Assembly (NCBI RefSeq): GCF_014656475.1
Contig: NZ_BNCM01000014.1
Span: forward strand, 1-64,000
Length of the DNA stretch: 64,000 nt
Direction of reading: 5' to 3'
Source: Sinomonas cellulolyticus
GTDB taxonomy: Bacteria > Actinomycetota > Actinomycetes > Actinomycetales > Micrococcaceae
The notes under the pieces were generated by a model. That model saw only the letters and a program-made list of their open reading frames with translations, was not told the DNA's origin and did not search any database. This document shows, piece by piece, positions 16,715 through 25,967 of the stretch (position 1 is the first letter of the stretch; every line of letters begins with the position of its first letter). The position numbers and the translations under genes were made by a program.

Positions 16715-18283
16715 ATGGCAGAATCTGCGTCCATGAGCACACAGACCACCGGCTCCCGCATGGCCGTCCCCGCTCTCGCCCGGCTCGCGGCCCTCGCCAC
16801 CGGCACTGGCGCCGAGCTCGAGGTGACCTCCCCGTCTGACGGCCAGCCGCTCGGCGTCGTGCGCCAGGTGGCGGCCGGCGAGGTGGCCGCCGCGGTGCAG
16901 CGCGGCCGCGAGGCCCAGAGGCGCTGGGCCGCGACGCCGGTCAGGGAGAGGGCCGCTGTGGCCCGCCGCTTCGCCGCACTCGTGCTGGACCACCGGGACG
17001 AGATCCTCGACGTGGTCCAGGCGGAGACCGGCAAGTCCCGTCCCGCCGCCCTCGAGGAGGCCGTGGACGCGTCCATGACGTCCTCGCACTACGCCCACAC
17101 CGCACCGCGGCTGCTGCGCCCCCAGCGGCACGTCGGGGCGCTGCCACTCCTCACCCAGACGACCGAGCTGCGGCATCCCAAGGGAGCGGTCGGGGTCATC
17201 ACGCCGTGGAACTACCCCTTCACCCTTGTGGCGAGCGACTCCGTCCCCGCCCTGCTCGCGGGCAACGCCGTGGTGGTCAAGCCGGACCACCAGACGCCGT
17301 TCTCCGCCCTGCTGGTCCTCGACCTGCTCCGGCAGGCCGGGCTCCCCGAGGGTGTCATGCAGATCGTGCTCGGGCCGGGCCCGGAGGTGGGCCCGCAGCT
17401 CGTGGACGAGGTGGACTTCGTGATGTTCACGGGCTCGACGGCCACGGGCCGCACGGTCGCGCAGCGCGCCGCGGGCCGGCTCATCGGGTTCTCCGCGGAG
17501 CTGGGCGGGAAGAACCCCCTCATCGTCCTGCCGGATGCCAACATCCCCGCCGCCGCTGCCGGCGCCGCGCGGGCGTGCTTCGCCAACGCCGGCCAGCTGT
17601 GCGTGGGGCCCGAGCGGATCTACGTGCACGAGGCCGTCCGCTCCCGGTTCACCGAGGCCTTCCTCGCCGCGGTCTCGCGGATCCAGGTCGCGGCCGGGAC
17701 CTCCTGGGACGCGGACATGGGCTCGCTCATCTCGCCCGAGCAGCTCGCGCGGGTGCAGGCCCACCTCGACGACGCCGTGGGCAAGGGCGCCCGCGTGCTC
17801 GCAGGAGGAACGGCGCGGCCCGACCTCGGGCCCAGCTTCTTCGCCCCCACCGTCCTCACCGACGTCCCGGAGTCCGCCGAGCTCGTGCGGAGCGAGACCT
17901 TCGGTCCCGTCGTGGCCATCTACCCCGTGCGGACCGAGGAGGAGGCAATCGCCCACGCCAACGACAGCCCCCTCGGGCTCAACGCGAGCGTGTGGACCGC
18001 GCCGTCCCGCGGCCTGGCGTTCGGTTCGCGCATCGAGGCCGGCACCGTCAACGTCAACGAGGGCTACGCCGCCGCATGGGCCTCCCACTCGGCGCCCATG
18101 GGGGGCTGGAAGGAGTCCGGCGTGGGCCGGCGGCACGGCGCCGAGGGCCTCCTGAAGTACACCGAGTCCCAGACCGTCTCCGTCCAGCGCGCCCTCCCGA
18201 TCGCCCCCTGGACGGGGATGGGCAACGAGACCTTCGCCAACCTGTTCACCCGCGCCACCCGCATCCTCAACCGCTTCCGCTGA
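16715..18283 (+). CDS. gabD: Succinic semialdehyde dehydrogenase (aldehyde dehydrogenase family)
   Basis: This 522-residue aldehyde dehydrogenase has the catalytic E262 (ELGGKNP) and nucleophile C296 (NAGQLC), with TPWNYPF and FTGSTATG of the cofactor site. Length and sequence fit the GabD2-type NADP-dependent succinic semialdehyde dehydrogenases of actinobacteria, which finish GABA catabolism by making succinate. No GABA transaminase is adjacent, so the substrate rests on family resemblance. The ATG at 16715 is used; an in-frame ATG at 16733 is possible. Confidence 0.9.
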   Translation: MAESASMSTQTTGSRMAVPALARLAALATGTGAELEVTSPSDGQPLGVVRQVAAGEVAAAVQRGREAQRRWAATPVRERAAVARRFAALVLDHRDEILDVVQAETGKSRPAALEEAVDASMTSSHYAHTAPRLLRPQRHVGALPLLTQTTELRHPKGAVGVITPWNYPFTLVASDSVPALLAGNAVVVKPDHQTPFSALLVLDLLRQAGLPEGVMQIVLGPGPEVGPQLVDEVDFVMFTGSTATGRTVAQRAAGRLIGFSAELGGKNPLIVLPDANIPAAAAGAARACFANAGQLCVGPERIYVHEAVRSRFTEAFLAAVSRIQVAAGTSWDADMGSLISPEQLARVQAHLDDAVGKGARVLAGGTARPDLGPSFFAPTVLTDVPESAELVRSETFGPVVAIYPVRTEEEAIAHANDSPLGLNASVWTAPSRGLAFGSRIEAGTVNVNEGYAAAWASHSAPMGGWKESGVGRRHGAEGLLKYTESQTVSVQRALPIAPWTGMGNETFANLFTRATRILNRFR

Positions 18284-18375
18284 GCGGCGGCCTCACTGGG
18301 CCCTTCGACTCTGGCTCGGGACCCGGCGCCCACCACACCATGGGAGCGAAGGTCCGACCAGCACATGGAGTCCCA

Positions 18376-19155
18376 ATGCCCCGAACATCCGTGGTCACCG
18401 GCGCCGCCTCGGGAATCGGCCGGGCGACCAAGGAGCTTCTCGAGCGGCGCGGGGAACGCGTCATCGGCGTGGACCTGCACGACGCCGAGGTGACCGCTGA
18501 CCTCTCGACCGCTTCGGGCCGCGCCCACCTGGTCGAGGGCGTGCGGGGGGCGACTGGTGGCTCCATCGATTGCATCTATGCGGTGGCCGGACTGTCCGTC
18601 CCGGGGCCGGACACCGTGGCGGTGAACTTCTTCGGAACAGTCGCCACTCTCGAAGGCCTCCGGCCTCTCCTGCGCAACTCCCCTGCCCCGCGGGCAGTGC
18701 TCGTATCCTCGATGGCAGCGCTTCTGCCGAGCGACGCGGAATTGGTCGCCCTGCTCTCTGCAGGCGACGAGCCAGGCGCCATCGCTCGCGCCGGTACTCT
18801 GGCCGAGGAACCCTCCACGGGACAGCTCATCTACGCTTCCACCAAGCTCGCCCTCTCTCGGTGGGTCCGTCGGCAGGCCCCCGCGCCGCAGTGGGCTGGG
18901 GCTGGGATTCCGCTGAACGCGGTCGCCCCTGGAGTCATCTCCACGCCCATGACTGCTGAGCTGATCGCGACTCCCGAGGGGCGTGAAGGGCTCCTCAAAG
19001 TGGTTCCCATGCCGTTGAACGGCATCGCCGAGCCCATCGTCGTCGCCCGGGCGCTGGCTTGGCTCGGCGGCGAGGAGAACACGCACCTGTGCGGGCAGAT
19101 CGTCTATGTGGACGGCGGCAGCGACGCTGTGCTGCGCGGAGACTCGGTCTGGTAG
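18376..19155 (+). CDS. SDR family oxidoreductase, 3-alpha-hydroxysteroid dehydrogenase-like
   Basis: This 259-residue short-chain dehydrogenase has the TGAASGIGRAT cofactor loop, an Asp after the second strand (VIGVDLHDAEV) that favours NAD, and the catalytic Ser (SSMAAL) and YASTK. The short central region and the SxxxxLLSAGDEPGA insertion resemble the 3-alpha-hydroxysteroid dehydrogenase/carbonyl reductase branch. The true substrate is unknown. The ATG at 18376 has GGAG 7 nt upstream. It follows gabD by 92 nt and may share its transcript. Confidence 0.88.
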   Translation: MPRTSVVTGAASGIGRATKELLERRGERVIGVDLHDAEVTADLSTASGRAHLVEGVRGATGGSIDCIYAVAGLSVPGPDTVAVNFFGTVATLEGLRPLLRNSPAPRAVLVSSMAALLPSDAELVALLSAGDEPGAIARAGTLAEEPSTGQLIYASTKLALSRWVRRQAPAPQWAGAGIPLNAVAPGVISTPMTAELIATPEGREGLLKVVPMPLNGIAEPIVVARALAWLGGEENTHLCGQIVYVDGGSDAVLRGDSVW

Positions 19156-19181
19156 AGCCGGCGTGACGAGAGGCGAACGAG

Positions 19182-19382
19182 ATGACACTCAGCTCCCCGC
19201 AGAAGGCGCCAATCCCCGTGCGCCGCCGCGTGAGCGTGCGGGCCTCGTGGAGCGCCGCGGTCCTGTTCGCCGCCCTCGTCTGCGGCGTGTGGGCGCTCGG
19301 GTCCGATGCGTTCCCGCCCGTCCTCGCACTCGCAACGGCGTGGCTGCTGCTCGCTCACGAGGCGTCGAACGGCAGGCGCTGA
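19182..19382 (+). CDS. Small two-segment membrane protein of unknown function
   Basis: This 66-residue protein has a basic N-terminus and two hydrophobic segments (about residues 22-38 and 44-58). It starts 26 nt after the SDR stop, with GAGGCGAACGAG just before the ATG. No family is recognised. It ends 46 nt before the next SDR start. Confidence 0.5.
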   Translation: MTLSSPQKAPIPVRRRVSVRASWSAAVLFAALVCGVWALGSDAFPPVLALATAWLLLAHEASNGRR

Positions 19383-19428
19383 TCTCCGGACCCTGCGCAG
19401 GATGCTACTCGCTGGTAACCTAGGTCAC

Positions 19429-20250
19429 ATGTACCGAGGAACACGCCTGCGCGGCGCGCGCATCCTGATCACAGGAGGAGCATCCGGGATCGGACGCCTC
19501 ATGGCCCTCGAGGCCGCCCGGCGCCGAGCCGAGGTGATCATCTGGGACCTCTCGGAGGAGGGCGGCACGGCGGTGGCCGCCGAGATCGTCGGCTCCGGAG
19601 GCCTCGCCAGCTCCTACCAGGTGGACGTGACCGACGCCGCCCACGTCCGGGAGGTCGCCCGGCAGACCGGGGACGTCGACGTGGTGGTGAACAACGCGGG
19701 CGTCGTGTCCGGGCAGCCGCTCCTGGAGGCAAGCGAGGAGGCGCTGCGCCGCACGCTCGAGGTCAACACCCTCGCCCTGTACTGGGTCACCCGCGCGTTC
19801 CTGCCCGGCATGATCCAGCGGCGCGGCGGCACCGTGGTGACGATCGCGAGCGCGGCGGGACTGATCGGCGTCGCACGCCAGACCGACTACTCGGCGAGCA
19901 AGTTCGGCGCGCTCGGGTTCACCGAGTCGCTGCGCGCCGAGCTGCGCGCGGACGGCCACGGCGTGGGCACGCTCGTGGTGTGCCCGTACTACATCAACAC
20001 GGGGATGTTCGACGGCGTGGAGACCCGCTTCCCATTCCTGCTCCCCATCCTCGAGGAGCACGACGTCGCGCTGAAGGTCATCGACGGGATCGAGTCCGGG
20101 CGCGAGCAGATCATCCTGCCGCCGTTCGCCCGGCTCGTGCCGCTCATGCGGTTCCTCCCCACCCGCGCCTTCGACCGGGTCGCGGACTTCTTCGGCATCA
20201 ACAAGGGCATGGACCACTTCGTGGGGCGGGCGGGCGTCAAGGCACGCTGA
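19429..20250 (+). CDS. SDR family oxidoreductase, retinol dehydrogenase-like
   Basis: This 273-residue classical SDR has TGGASGIGRL (cofactor loop), NNAGVV, the catalytic Ser in IASAAGL and YSASK. Its C-terminal extension (RLVPLMRFLPTRAFDRVADFFGI) resembles the membrane-associating tail of retinol-dehydrogenase-like bacterial SDRs. The substrate is probably lipophilic but cannot be named. The ATG at 19429 has no ribosome-binding site; a TAACCT box ends 7 nt upstream, so translation may be leaderless. Confidence 0.9.
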   Translation: MYRGTRLRGARILITGGASGIGRLMALEAARRRAEVIIWDLSEEGGTAVAAEIVGSGGLASSYQVDVTDAAHVREVARQTGDVDVVVNNAGVVSGQPLLEASEEALRRTLEVNTLALYWVTRAFLPGMIQRRGGTVVTIASAAGLIGVARQTDYSASKFGALGFTESLRAELRADGHGVGTLVVCPYYINTGMFDGVETRFPFLLPILEEHDVALKVIDGIESGREQIILPPFARLVPLMRFLPTRAFDRVADFFGINKGMDHFVGRAGVKAR

Positions 20251-20434
20251 GGCGCGCGGGGCGGCGTGCGCTCCTGCCCGTCTCTCGCAGTGCCACGGCA
20301 GGAAACGCCGACGTTTCCGCTGATGGGACGGGATGAAGCGGGTTGGAACGCTCGGGTCGACTCCGCTCACCCAGCGTGGCCTCAGCGGGCCGCGGCCCTG
20401 AGCGGCCAGGCCCTGGTCGTGCGCCCCCCGTGAA

Positions 20435-20491
20435 CGCCGCATCAGGACATGCCGTAAACCCGACTGGATAACGGCAAGTCCCGATGCGGCG
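20435..20491. terminator. 21-bp-arm hairpin between convergent genes
   Basis: Arms at 20435-20455 and 20471-20491 pair over 21 positions with two mismatches around a 15-nt loop. The hairpin sits between the stop of the SDR gene (20250) and the stop of the ABC substrate-binding gene (20519), so it can end transcription from both sides. It has no T-run. Nothing else is recognisable in the 268-nt gap. Confidence 0.6.
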
Positions 20492-20518
20492 CTGTGGGGT
20501 CCCGTCCCTACATTCGGC

Positions 20519-21574
20519 CTACTGGGCCGGGACCTTGCTCACGAACTCGGTCGTGTAGGTCTTGGACAGGTCGATGGAGCCGCCCTTGCCCTTGACGTTG
20601 CTCGAATAGCTGTCGAGGATGCGGAGCACGTTCTTGGCGCCCTCCGGGTCGATGACGCCGTCCCTGTTGAACATGGTCTTGGTGTCCTTGATCGACTTCT
20701 CGTACAGCGCCTGGCCGCCGTTCGCGTACTCCTTGGGCATCTTTGCGGCGATCTCTGCGGCGCTGTGGTCGTTGATGTAGCGCAGCGTCTGCACGAAGGC
20801 GTTTGCCAGCTTCTGGACCGTCTTGGGGTTCTTCTGCACGAAGTCGCACGCCATGTACACGGACGCCGCCGGGTACAGGCCGCCGAGCGCCTTCCGCGTG
20901 CCCTCCTCGGTGCGCATCTCGGTCAGGACCTTGCCCTTGCCGCTTTCGGTGAGCTGGGCGATGGTCGGGTCCGTGGTCATGCCCGCGTCGATGCCGTTGT
21001 TGTCGATCGCGGCGATAAACGTCTGGCCCGCACCCACCTTGGCCGGCGTGTAGTTCTTGACGCCCGCCTGGCCGGCCAGGGCCTGGGTCAGGAAGTCCGT
21101 CGAGGAACCCAGGGATGTGATGCCCAGGTTCTTGCCCTCGAAGTCGGCCGGGCTCTTGATCGTGTCCGCCTTGGATGCTGCCACCACTTCGGCCTCGCCC
21201 GGGATGTTGGCCAGCTGGACCACCGAGGTGAGGCACTGGTTCTTGGCGGCGAGGTCGATGGTGTGGTCGTAGAAGCCGACCACCGCTTGGGCACTGCCGG
21301 TCAGGAGCGCGTTCTCCGCCGTCGCGCCCGACTGCTCGCCGAGGAGGTTGACCTTGACGCCCTCCTTCTCGAAGTAGCCGAGGCTCTCGGAGAGCTTGGC
21401 CGGCATGTAGATGACCTTCTCGAGGCCGCCCACGATGATGTTGATCTCCGGCTCCGCGGCGGAGTCCACGGCCGCGGCACGCGAGTCGCGGCATCCGCTG
21501 ATCCCGGCGGCGAGGCCCACGGCGAGCAGCGCTGCCCCCGCCTGCGCTGCACGGCGCTTGAAAGTGGCGTTCAT
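20519..21574 (-). CDS. ABC transporter substrate-binding lipoprotein, NitT/TauT family
   Basis: This 351-residue lipoprotein has a signal peptide with lipobox ISGC (Cys near residue 28). An NMT1/SsuA-type bilobed binding domain follows (IIVGGLEKVIYMPAKLSESLGYFEKEGV is the typical first strand-helix). Family substrates include sulfonates, nitrate, aromatic acids and pyrimidine precursors. No residue tells which applies. It is the last gene of a three-gene operon and starts 2 nt after the permease stop, with a good GGAAGGA ribosome-binding site. Confidence 0.9.
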   Translation of the reverse strand: MNATFKRRAAQAGAALLAVGLAAGISGCRDSRAAAVDSAAEPEINIIVGGLEKVIYMPAKLSESLGYFEKEGVKVNLLGEQSGATAENALLTGSAQAVVGFYDHTIDLAAKNQCLTSVVQLANIPGEAEVVAASKADTIKSPADFEGKNLGITSLGSSTDFLTQALAGQAGVKNYTPAKVGAGQTFIAAIDNNGIDAGMTTDPTIAQLTESGKGKVLTEMRTEEGTRKALGGLYPAASVYMACDFVQKNPKTVQKLANAFVQTLRYINDHSAAEIAAKMPKEYANGGQALYEKSIKDTKTMFNRDGVIDPEGAKNVLRILDSYSSNVKGKGGSIDLSKTYTTEFVSKVPAQ

Positions 21575-21576
21575 TC

Positions 21577-22476
21577 TCAGATTCCTTCCGTGTGCCCCTG
21601 GGCCTGCGACGGGCGCCAGGTGAGGAGCTTGTTCTCGAGTGCGGTGATGAGGGATTCGGCAAGGAGCGCGACGACCGTGACGATGATCATCCCGGCGTAG
21701 ATGCCGGCCGAGTCGAACGTGCCCTGGGCGTTGGCGATGAGCATGCCCATGCCGTGCTTGGCGCCCGCGTACTCGCCCACGATCGCGCCGATGAGCGCAA
21801 AGCCGAAGGCCGTGTGCAGGGAGGAGAGGATCCACGTGGTGGCACTGGGCAGCACGATCGAGGTGAGGATCTTGCGCTTGCTCGCACCGAGGATGCGGGC
21901 GTTGTCCACCACGTTGCCGTCCACCTCCCGGGCACCCGTGAACGCGTTGAAGAACACGGCAAAGAACACGAGCACCACCACGGTGGCGACCTTCGAGGAG
22001 ATCCCGAAGCCGAACCAGATGATGAACAGCGCTGCGAGGACGATGCGCGGCACGGCGTTGGCGGCCTTGATGAACGGCGAGAACACCTTGGCCATGTACC
22101 GGCTGCGGCCCAGCAGGACGCCGAGCACGATCCCGGCCACCGTGCCGATGGCGAAGCCCATCGTGGCCTCGAGAACGGTGTAGCCGATGTTCTCCCACAC
22201 CGAGCCGAACTGCGTCCCGGAGGTGAACCACTGGACGAGCCGGCCCCAGATGAGCGAGGGCTTGGAGTAGAAGAACTCGTCGATGAAGAAGGTCGCGGTG
22301 ATCTCCCACGAGCCGAGCCAGATCGCGACGATGAGGGCCCGCAGCCCCCACACGCGGATTGCGGCGGCACGCTGGGCCTTCCTCGCCCCGGCCAGGAGTA
22401 CGGCCTCCTTCTCGGCGCTGAGCCAGCCGGCGTCCCTGTTGGGAGCCGTGTCCGTGGATAGGGGCAGGGTGGTCAT
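21577..22476 (-). CDS. ABC transporter permease, NitT/TauT (SsuC) family
   Basis: This 299-residue permease has about six transmembrane segments and the binding-protein-dependent EAA loop (ILGASKRKILTSIVLPS) that docks onto the ATPase. The N-terminal 30 residues are an unusual charged extension. The listed ATG is at 22476; a GTG at 22485 that overlaps the ATPase stop (GTGA) is an alternative start. It is co-transcribed with the genes on both sides. Confidence 0.92.
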   Translation of the reverse strand: MTTLPLSTDTAPNRDAGWLSAEKEAVLLAGARKAQRAAAIRVWGLRALIVAIWLGSWEITATFFIDEFFYSKPSLIWGRLVQWFTSGTQFGSVWENIGYTVLEATMGFAIGTVAGIVLGVLLGRSRYMAKVFSPFIKAANAVPRIVLAALFIIWFGFGISSKVATVVVLVFFAVFFNAFTGAREVDGNVVDNARILGASKRKILTSIVLPSATTWILSSLHTAFGFALIGAIVGEYAGAKHGMGMLIANAQGTFDSAGIYAGMIIVTVVALLAESLITALENKLLTWRPSQAQGHTEGI

Positions 22477-22481
22477 CGTGC

Positions 22482-23312
22482 TCACTTCTCTCCTCGGGAC
22501 GGGACGGGGTTGCCGGCTGCGGCGCGGGCAATCTCGACCTCCTCGCGCAGGCTGTCCCACACGCGCTTGTACAGGTCCAGGAACTCGGGGGTGAGGCGCA
22601 CCTCCTCGACGTTGCGCGGCCGCTCGAGGTCCACGCGGAAGTCCGCCTTGATCGTGGCCGGGCTCGCGGTCATGACGACCACGCGGTCGGCGAGCGCGAT
22701 GGCCTCCTCGAGGTCGTGGGTGACGAACACGACCGCGGCGTCGCTCTCGCCCCAGAGCCGCAGGAGCTCCTGCTGCATGAGCTGGCGCGTCTGCACGTCG
22801 AGGGCGCTGAAGGGTTCGTCCATGAGCATGATCGAGGGCTCGTTGACGAGGGTCTGGGCCAGTGCCACGCGCTTGCGCATGCCGCCCGAGAGCTGGTGCG
22901 GATAGTACGACTCGAACTTCCCGAGCCCCACCCGCTGAACCCATTCGCGGGCCTTCGCGCGGGCCTTGGACTTCGGGGCACCCCGGTACTCCGGGCCGGA
23001 GGCGACGTTGTCCAGGACCGTCTTCCACGGCAGCGTCGCATCGGCCTGGAACATGTACCCGATGCCGGAAGGGATCCCGGTGACAAGGTCGCCGCGCACG
23101 TAGGTCTCGCCCTCCGAAGCGGGGGCCAGACCCGAGATGAGGGACAGGGTGGTGGACTTGCCGCAGCCGGTCGGGCCGACGACGGCGACGAACTCGCCGG
23201 GCGCGATCGAGAGCGTCACGTCCCGGATGGCGGTGTGGATGCCGCCTCCGTTCTTGGGGAATCTCTTGGTGGCGGACTTCAGTTCGATGAGGGGCGGCGC
23301 GGGGGAAGCCAT
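22482..23312 (-). CDS. ABC transporter ATP-binding protein, NitT/TauT (SsuB) family
   Basis: This 276-residue ATPase has Walker A (GPTGCGKSTTL), a Q-loop (MFQADATLPWKTVLDN), the signature LSGGMRKRVALAQ and Walker B (IMLMDEPFSALD). The TLPW segment after the Q-loop is typical of SsuB/TauB/NrtD. It is the first gene of the operon. The 199-nt gap to the divergent sensor kinase at 23512 must contain both promoters, and the kinase pair is the best candidate regulator of this importer. Confidence 0.94.
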   Translation of the reverse strand: MASPAPPLIELKSATKRFPKNGGGIHTAIRDVTLSIAPGEFVAVVGPTGCGKSTTLSLISGLAPASEGETYVRGDLVTGIPSGIGYMFQADATLPWKTVLDNVASGPEYRGAPKSKARAKAREWVQRVGLGKFESYYPHQLSGGMRKRVALAQTLVNEPSIMLMDEPFSALDVQTRQLMQQELLRLWGESDAAVVFVTHDLEEAIALADRVVVMTASPATIKADFRVDLERPRNVEEVRLTPEFLDLYKRVWDSLREEVEIARAAAGNPVPSRGEK

Positions 23313-23511
23313 GCTGACTCCTTTGTCTCGTGGGGTGCGATGGCGGGGGGCTGGATGCGCAACCGTGTGGTCTGCGCCATAGACGCTACGGATCGCTGAG
23401 AGGGCCTGTCTCGCTTTCTCCCATTGGCCCCAATGAACTCGTTCTTCCCCTTCTGCGCATTGTGCTCACGGGCCGCTGGCGGCGGTCCGGGCGCCGCCCT
23501 AGGGTGTCCCT

Positions 23512-25212
23512 GTGCACGCAACGGATACGGTCGTCCCGGTTCCTGGGAGCCGGCGCGTCCCCCTCAGGCGCGGCCTCGCCTTCTCGACCCGCATGCTGGC
23601 CCTCCAACTCGCGGTGGTTGTGATCGTCGTCGTGCTCACCGCCGGCGTTTACGGCTGGCTGTCCTACCAGCGTCTCGTCGCCGAGATCGGCTCGAAGGCC
23701 CTCGCCGTGGCGCAGAGCGTGGCTGTCGAGGACACCGTCCGGAGCTCGCTGGACGCAGCGGCGGAGTCCGGGAACGCGCCATCCAACGCCGAGCTCCGCA
23801 CAGGGCCGGTGCAACGGGTCGCCGAGGCGCTGCGCGAACGCACGGACTCGCTGTTCGTCGTCGTGACGGATCGGTACGGGAAGCGCTGGTCGCACCCCAC
23901 TGCGGCGTTGCTCGGCGAGACGGTGAGCACGAGCCCCGAGGAGGCTCTCGCCGGGCGCGAGGTGATGCTGCTCGAAACGGGAACGCTGGGCCCGTCCGTG
24001 CGCGCCAAGGTCCCTGTCTGGTCCGCGCACTCCGACGCCGTGGTGGGCGAGGTCAGCGTGGGGTTCTCGACAGACGACGTCGGGGAGGCGCTCGCCACCG
24101 CGGTTGGTCCAATCCTCGGAATCGCTGCCCTCGCGCTCGTGACCGGCGGCACCGGCACCGCGCTGCTCGGCAGGCGCCTCCGCAGCGACACCCTGGGACT
24201 TGAGCCGGCGGAGATCGGCGAACTCGTGCAGGACCAGGCCGTGGTGCTCCACGGCGTGAGCGAGGGCGTGATCGGCGTGGGCGAGGACGCCCGCGTGACC
24301 ATCTGCAATGAGCGCGCGCGCCGACTGCTCGGCCTCACCGAACCCGCTGGCCGCACCCTGGCGGAGCTCGGCCTGCCGCCGCGGGTGCTTGCGCTCCTCG
24401 ATGCGCCGGACGACGCCGCGCGGCCCGGCGAGCAGGTCGTCGTCGCCGGATCGGTGCTCATCGTCACGGCGAAGCGGGTCACGCGCGGGCAGCGCAGGCT
24501 GGGATGGGTCGTCGTCGTGCGTGACCGGACGGACGTGGAGGCGCTCAGCCGCCAGCTCGACGCCGTCGGTGCCCTCTCCACTGCGCTGCGCGCGCAGCGG
24601 CACGAGTTCGCGAACCGGCTCCATGCAGTCTCCGGGCTGCTGCGGATCGGCAGGCACGACGACGCGGCCGGGTACCTCGAGGAGGCGCTCGAGGCGGGCC
24701 CGCTCAAGTACCCGGTGGACTTCGCCGGCAGGCTCGAGGACCCGTTCCTGCAGGCCTTCCTGGGCGCCAAGGCGATGCGCTCGGCCGAGATGGGCGTGCC
24801 TCTACGACTCGGGGCCGCGACCCTCCTGGACGGCCGTGTCCGCGACCCGCAGAATGTCACCACCGTGCTCGGGAATCTCGTGGACAACGCCGTCGCGGCC
24901 GCCGTGCGCGGGCTGGGCAGGGACCGCTGGGCCGAGGTGGAGATCCTGGAGGACGGGACCACCCTGTATCTCACGGTGCACGACTCCGGGGACGGCCTCG
25001 GGACTGCGGACCCGGAGCAGCTCTTTGCCGAGGGGTACTCGGCCACGGGCCGGGGCGAGGGCTTCGGGCTCTCGCTCTCGCGCCAGATCGCCAGAAGCCT
25101 CGGGGGCGACGTGTGGCTGGTGTCCACGGGCGCTCCCGGCGGCCCGGGCGCGGTGTTCTGCGCAAGGCTGCCCGGGGTGCTCGAGACGCACGCGGGGATC
25201 GCAGATGAGTGA
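23512..25212 (+). CDS. Sensor histidine kinase, CitA/DcuS family
   Basis: This 566-residue kinase has an N-terminal transmembrane segment (about residues 28-50), an extracellular PAS-like sensor domain (about 52-185, with a DRYGKRWSHP core as in CitA/DcuS) and a second transmembrane segment (about 190-212). A cytoplasmic PAS, a Spo0B-type His box (LRAQRHEFANRLHAVSGLL) and a HATPase (DSGDGL, GFGLSLSRQIA) follow. Family members sense small carboxylates. The GTG start has no ribosome-binding site; TAGGGT ends 6 nt before it. It overlaps the next gene by 8 nt and is divergent from an ABC importer, which may carry the sensed compound. Confidence 0.92.
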   Translation: MHATDTVVPVPGSRRVPLRRGLAFSTRMLALQLAVVVIVVVLTAGVYGWLSYQRLVAEIGSKALAVAQSVAVEDTVRSSLDAAAESGNAPSNAELRTGPVQRVAEALRERTDSLFVVVTDRYGKRWSHPTAALLGETVSTSPEEALAGREVMLLETGTLGPSVRAKVPVWSAHSDAVVGEVSVGFSTDDVGEALATAVGPILGIAALALVTGGTGTALLGRRLRSDTLGLEPAEIGELVQDQAVVLHGVSEGVIGVGEDARVTICNERARRLLGLTEPAGRTLAELGLPPRVLALLDAPDDAARPGEQVVVAGSVLIVTAKRVTRGQRRLGWVVVVRDRTDVEALSRQLDAVGALSTALRAQRHEFANRLHAVSGLLRIGRHDDAAGYLEEALEAGPLKYPVDFAGRLEDPFLQAFLGAKAMRSAEMGVPLRLGAATLLDGRVRDPQNVTTVLGNLVDNAVAAAVRGLGRDRWAEVEILEDGTTLYLTVHDSGDGLGTADPEQLFAEGYSATGRGEGFGLSLSRQIARSLGGDVWLVSTGAPGGPGAVFCARLPGVLETHAGIADE

Positions 25213-25864
25213 GAGCCTGCGCGTTCTGATCGTCGACGACGACTTCCGTGTGGCGCGGCTGCACGCCGAGTACGTCGGCGGCGCGCCCGGATTCGTCGCC
25301 CTCGACCCTGTCGGGAGCGCCGCCGCGGCGCTCGACGCCGCCCGTGCATTCCGGCCGGATCTCGTGCTCATAGACGTCTATCTGCCGGATGGGAACGGGC
25401 TCGACGTCCTGCCCGACCTCGAGGCCGATTCCATGGTGCTCAGCGCCGCCTCGGACGCCGCGACTGTCTCCCGCGCCTACCGCCGCGGGGCCATCGGCTA
25501 CCTCATCAAGCCCTTCGCGGAGAGGCTGCTCCAGGAGCGGCTGCGTGGATACTCGCGATACCGGAGGGTCCTCGAGTCGACGCCGGACCTCACTCAGGAC
25601 ACGGTGGATCGCGCACGCCGCCACCTCCTGCCCGCCTCGGTCCAGCCCACCGCATCCCGTTCCCTCACTGAAGGGGCCGTCGTCGATGCACTCGTGGCCG
25701 CGGGTGCGCCCCTCACTGCGCTGGATATCGCCACTGCGGTGGGCATCTCCCGGGCGACCGCTCAACGGCACCTCTCGGCGCTGGTGGAGGAGGGTGCCGT
25801 CGAGATGGGGCTGCGCTACGGCACGACAGGGCGGCCGGAGCACCGCTACAGCGTGCGCGGCTAG
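25205..25864 (+). CDS. Response regulator, CitB/DcuR family
   Basis: This 219-residue regulator has a receiver domain with phosphoacceptor D57 (LIDVYLPDG) and a conserved Lys (LIKPF). A C-terminal winged helix follows (about 150-215; ALDIATAVGISRATAQRHLSALVEEG) of the type seen in CitB/DcuR/DpiA. It overlaps the kinase gene by 8 nt. Its probable targets are the divergent NitT/TauT importer and its own promoter. After its stop the sequence becomes a truncated-gene region. Confidence 0.92.
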   Translation: MSESLRVLIVDDDFRVARLHAEYVGGAPGFVALDPVGSAAAALDAARAFRPDLVLIDVYLPDGNGLDVLPDLEADSMVLSAASDAATVSRAYRRGAIGYLIKPFAERLLQERLRGYSRYRRVLESTPDLTQDTVDRARRHLLPASVQPTASRSLTEGAVVDALVAAGAPLTALDIATAVGISRATAQRHLSALVEEGAVEMGLRYGTTGRPEHRYSVRG

Positions 25865-25967
25865 GCCCGGCGGCGCTCCGGGGACGCGTCGACGGTCCGG
25901 GCGCGGAGGTAGGCGAGGACCGCGAGGACGCGGCGGTGCTCGTCCTCTCCCCCGCCGGTGAGCACCC

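Noticed and set aside
16631..18136. A minus-strand open frame extends more than 500 codons upstream of the dipZ start.
   Set aside because: It lies antisense to gabD, is rich in Arg/Gly/His low-complexity sequence, and arises from third-position GC bias. The conserved CcdA start is at 16630.
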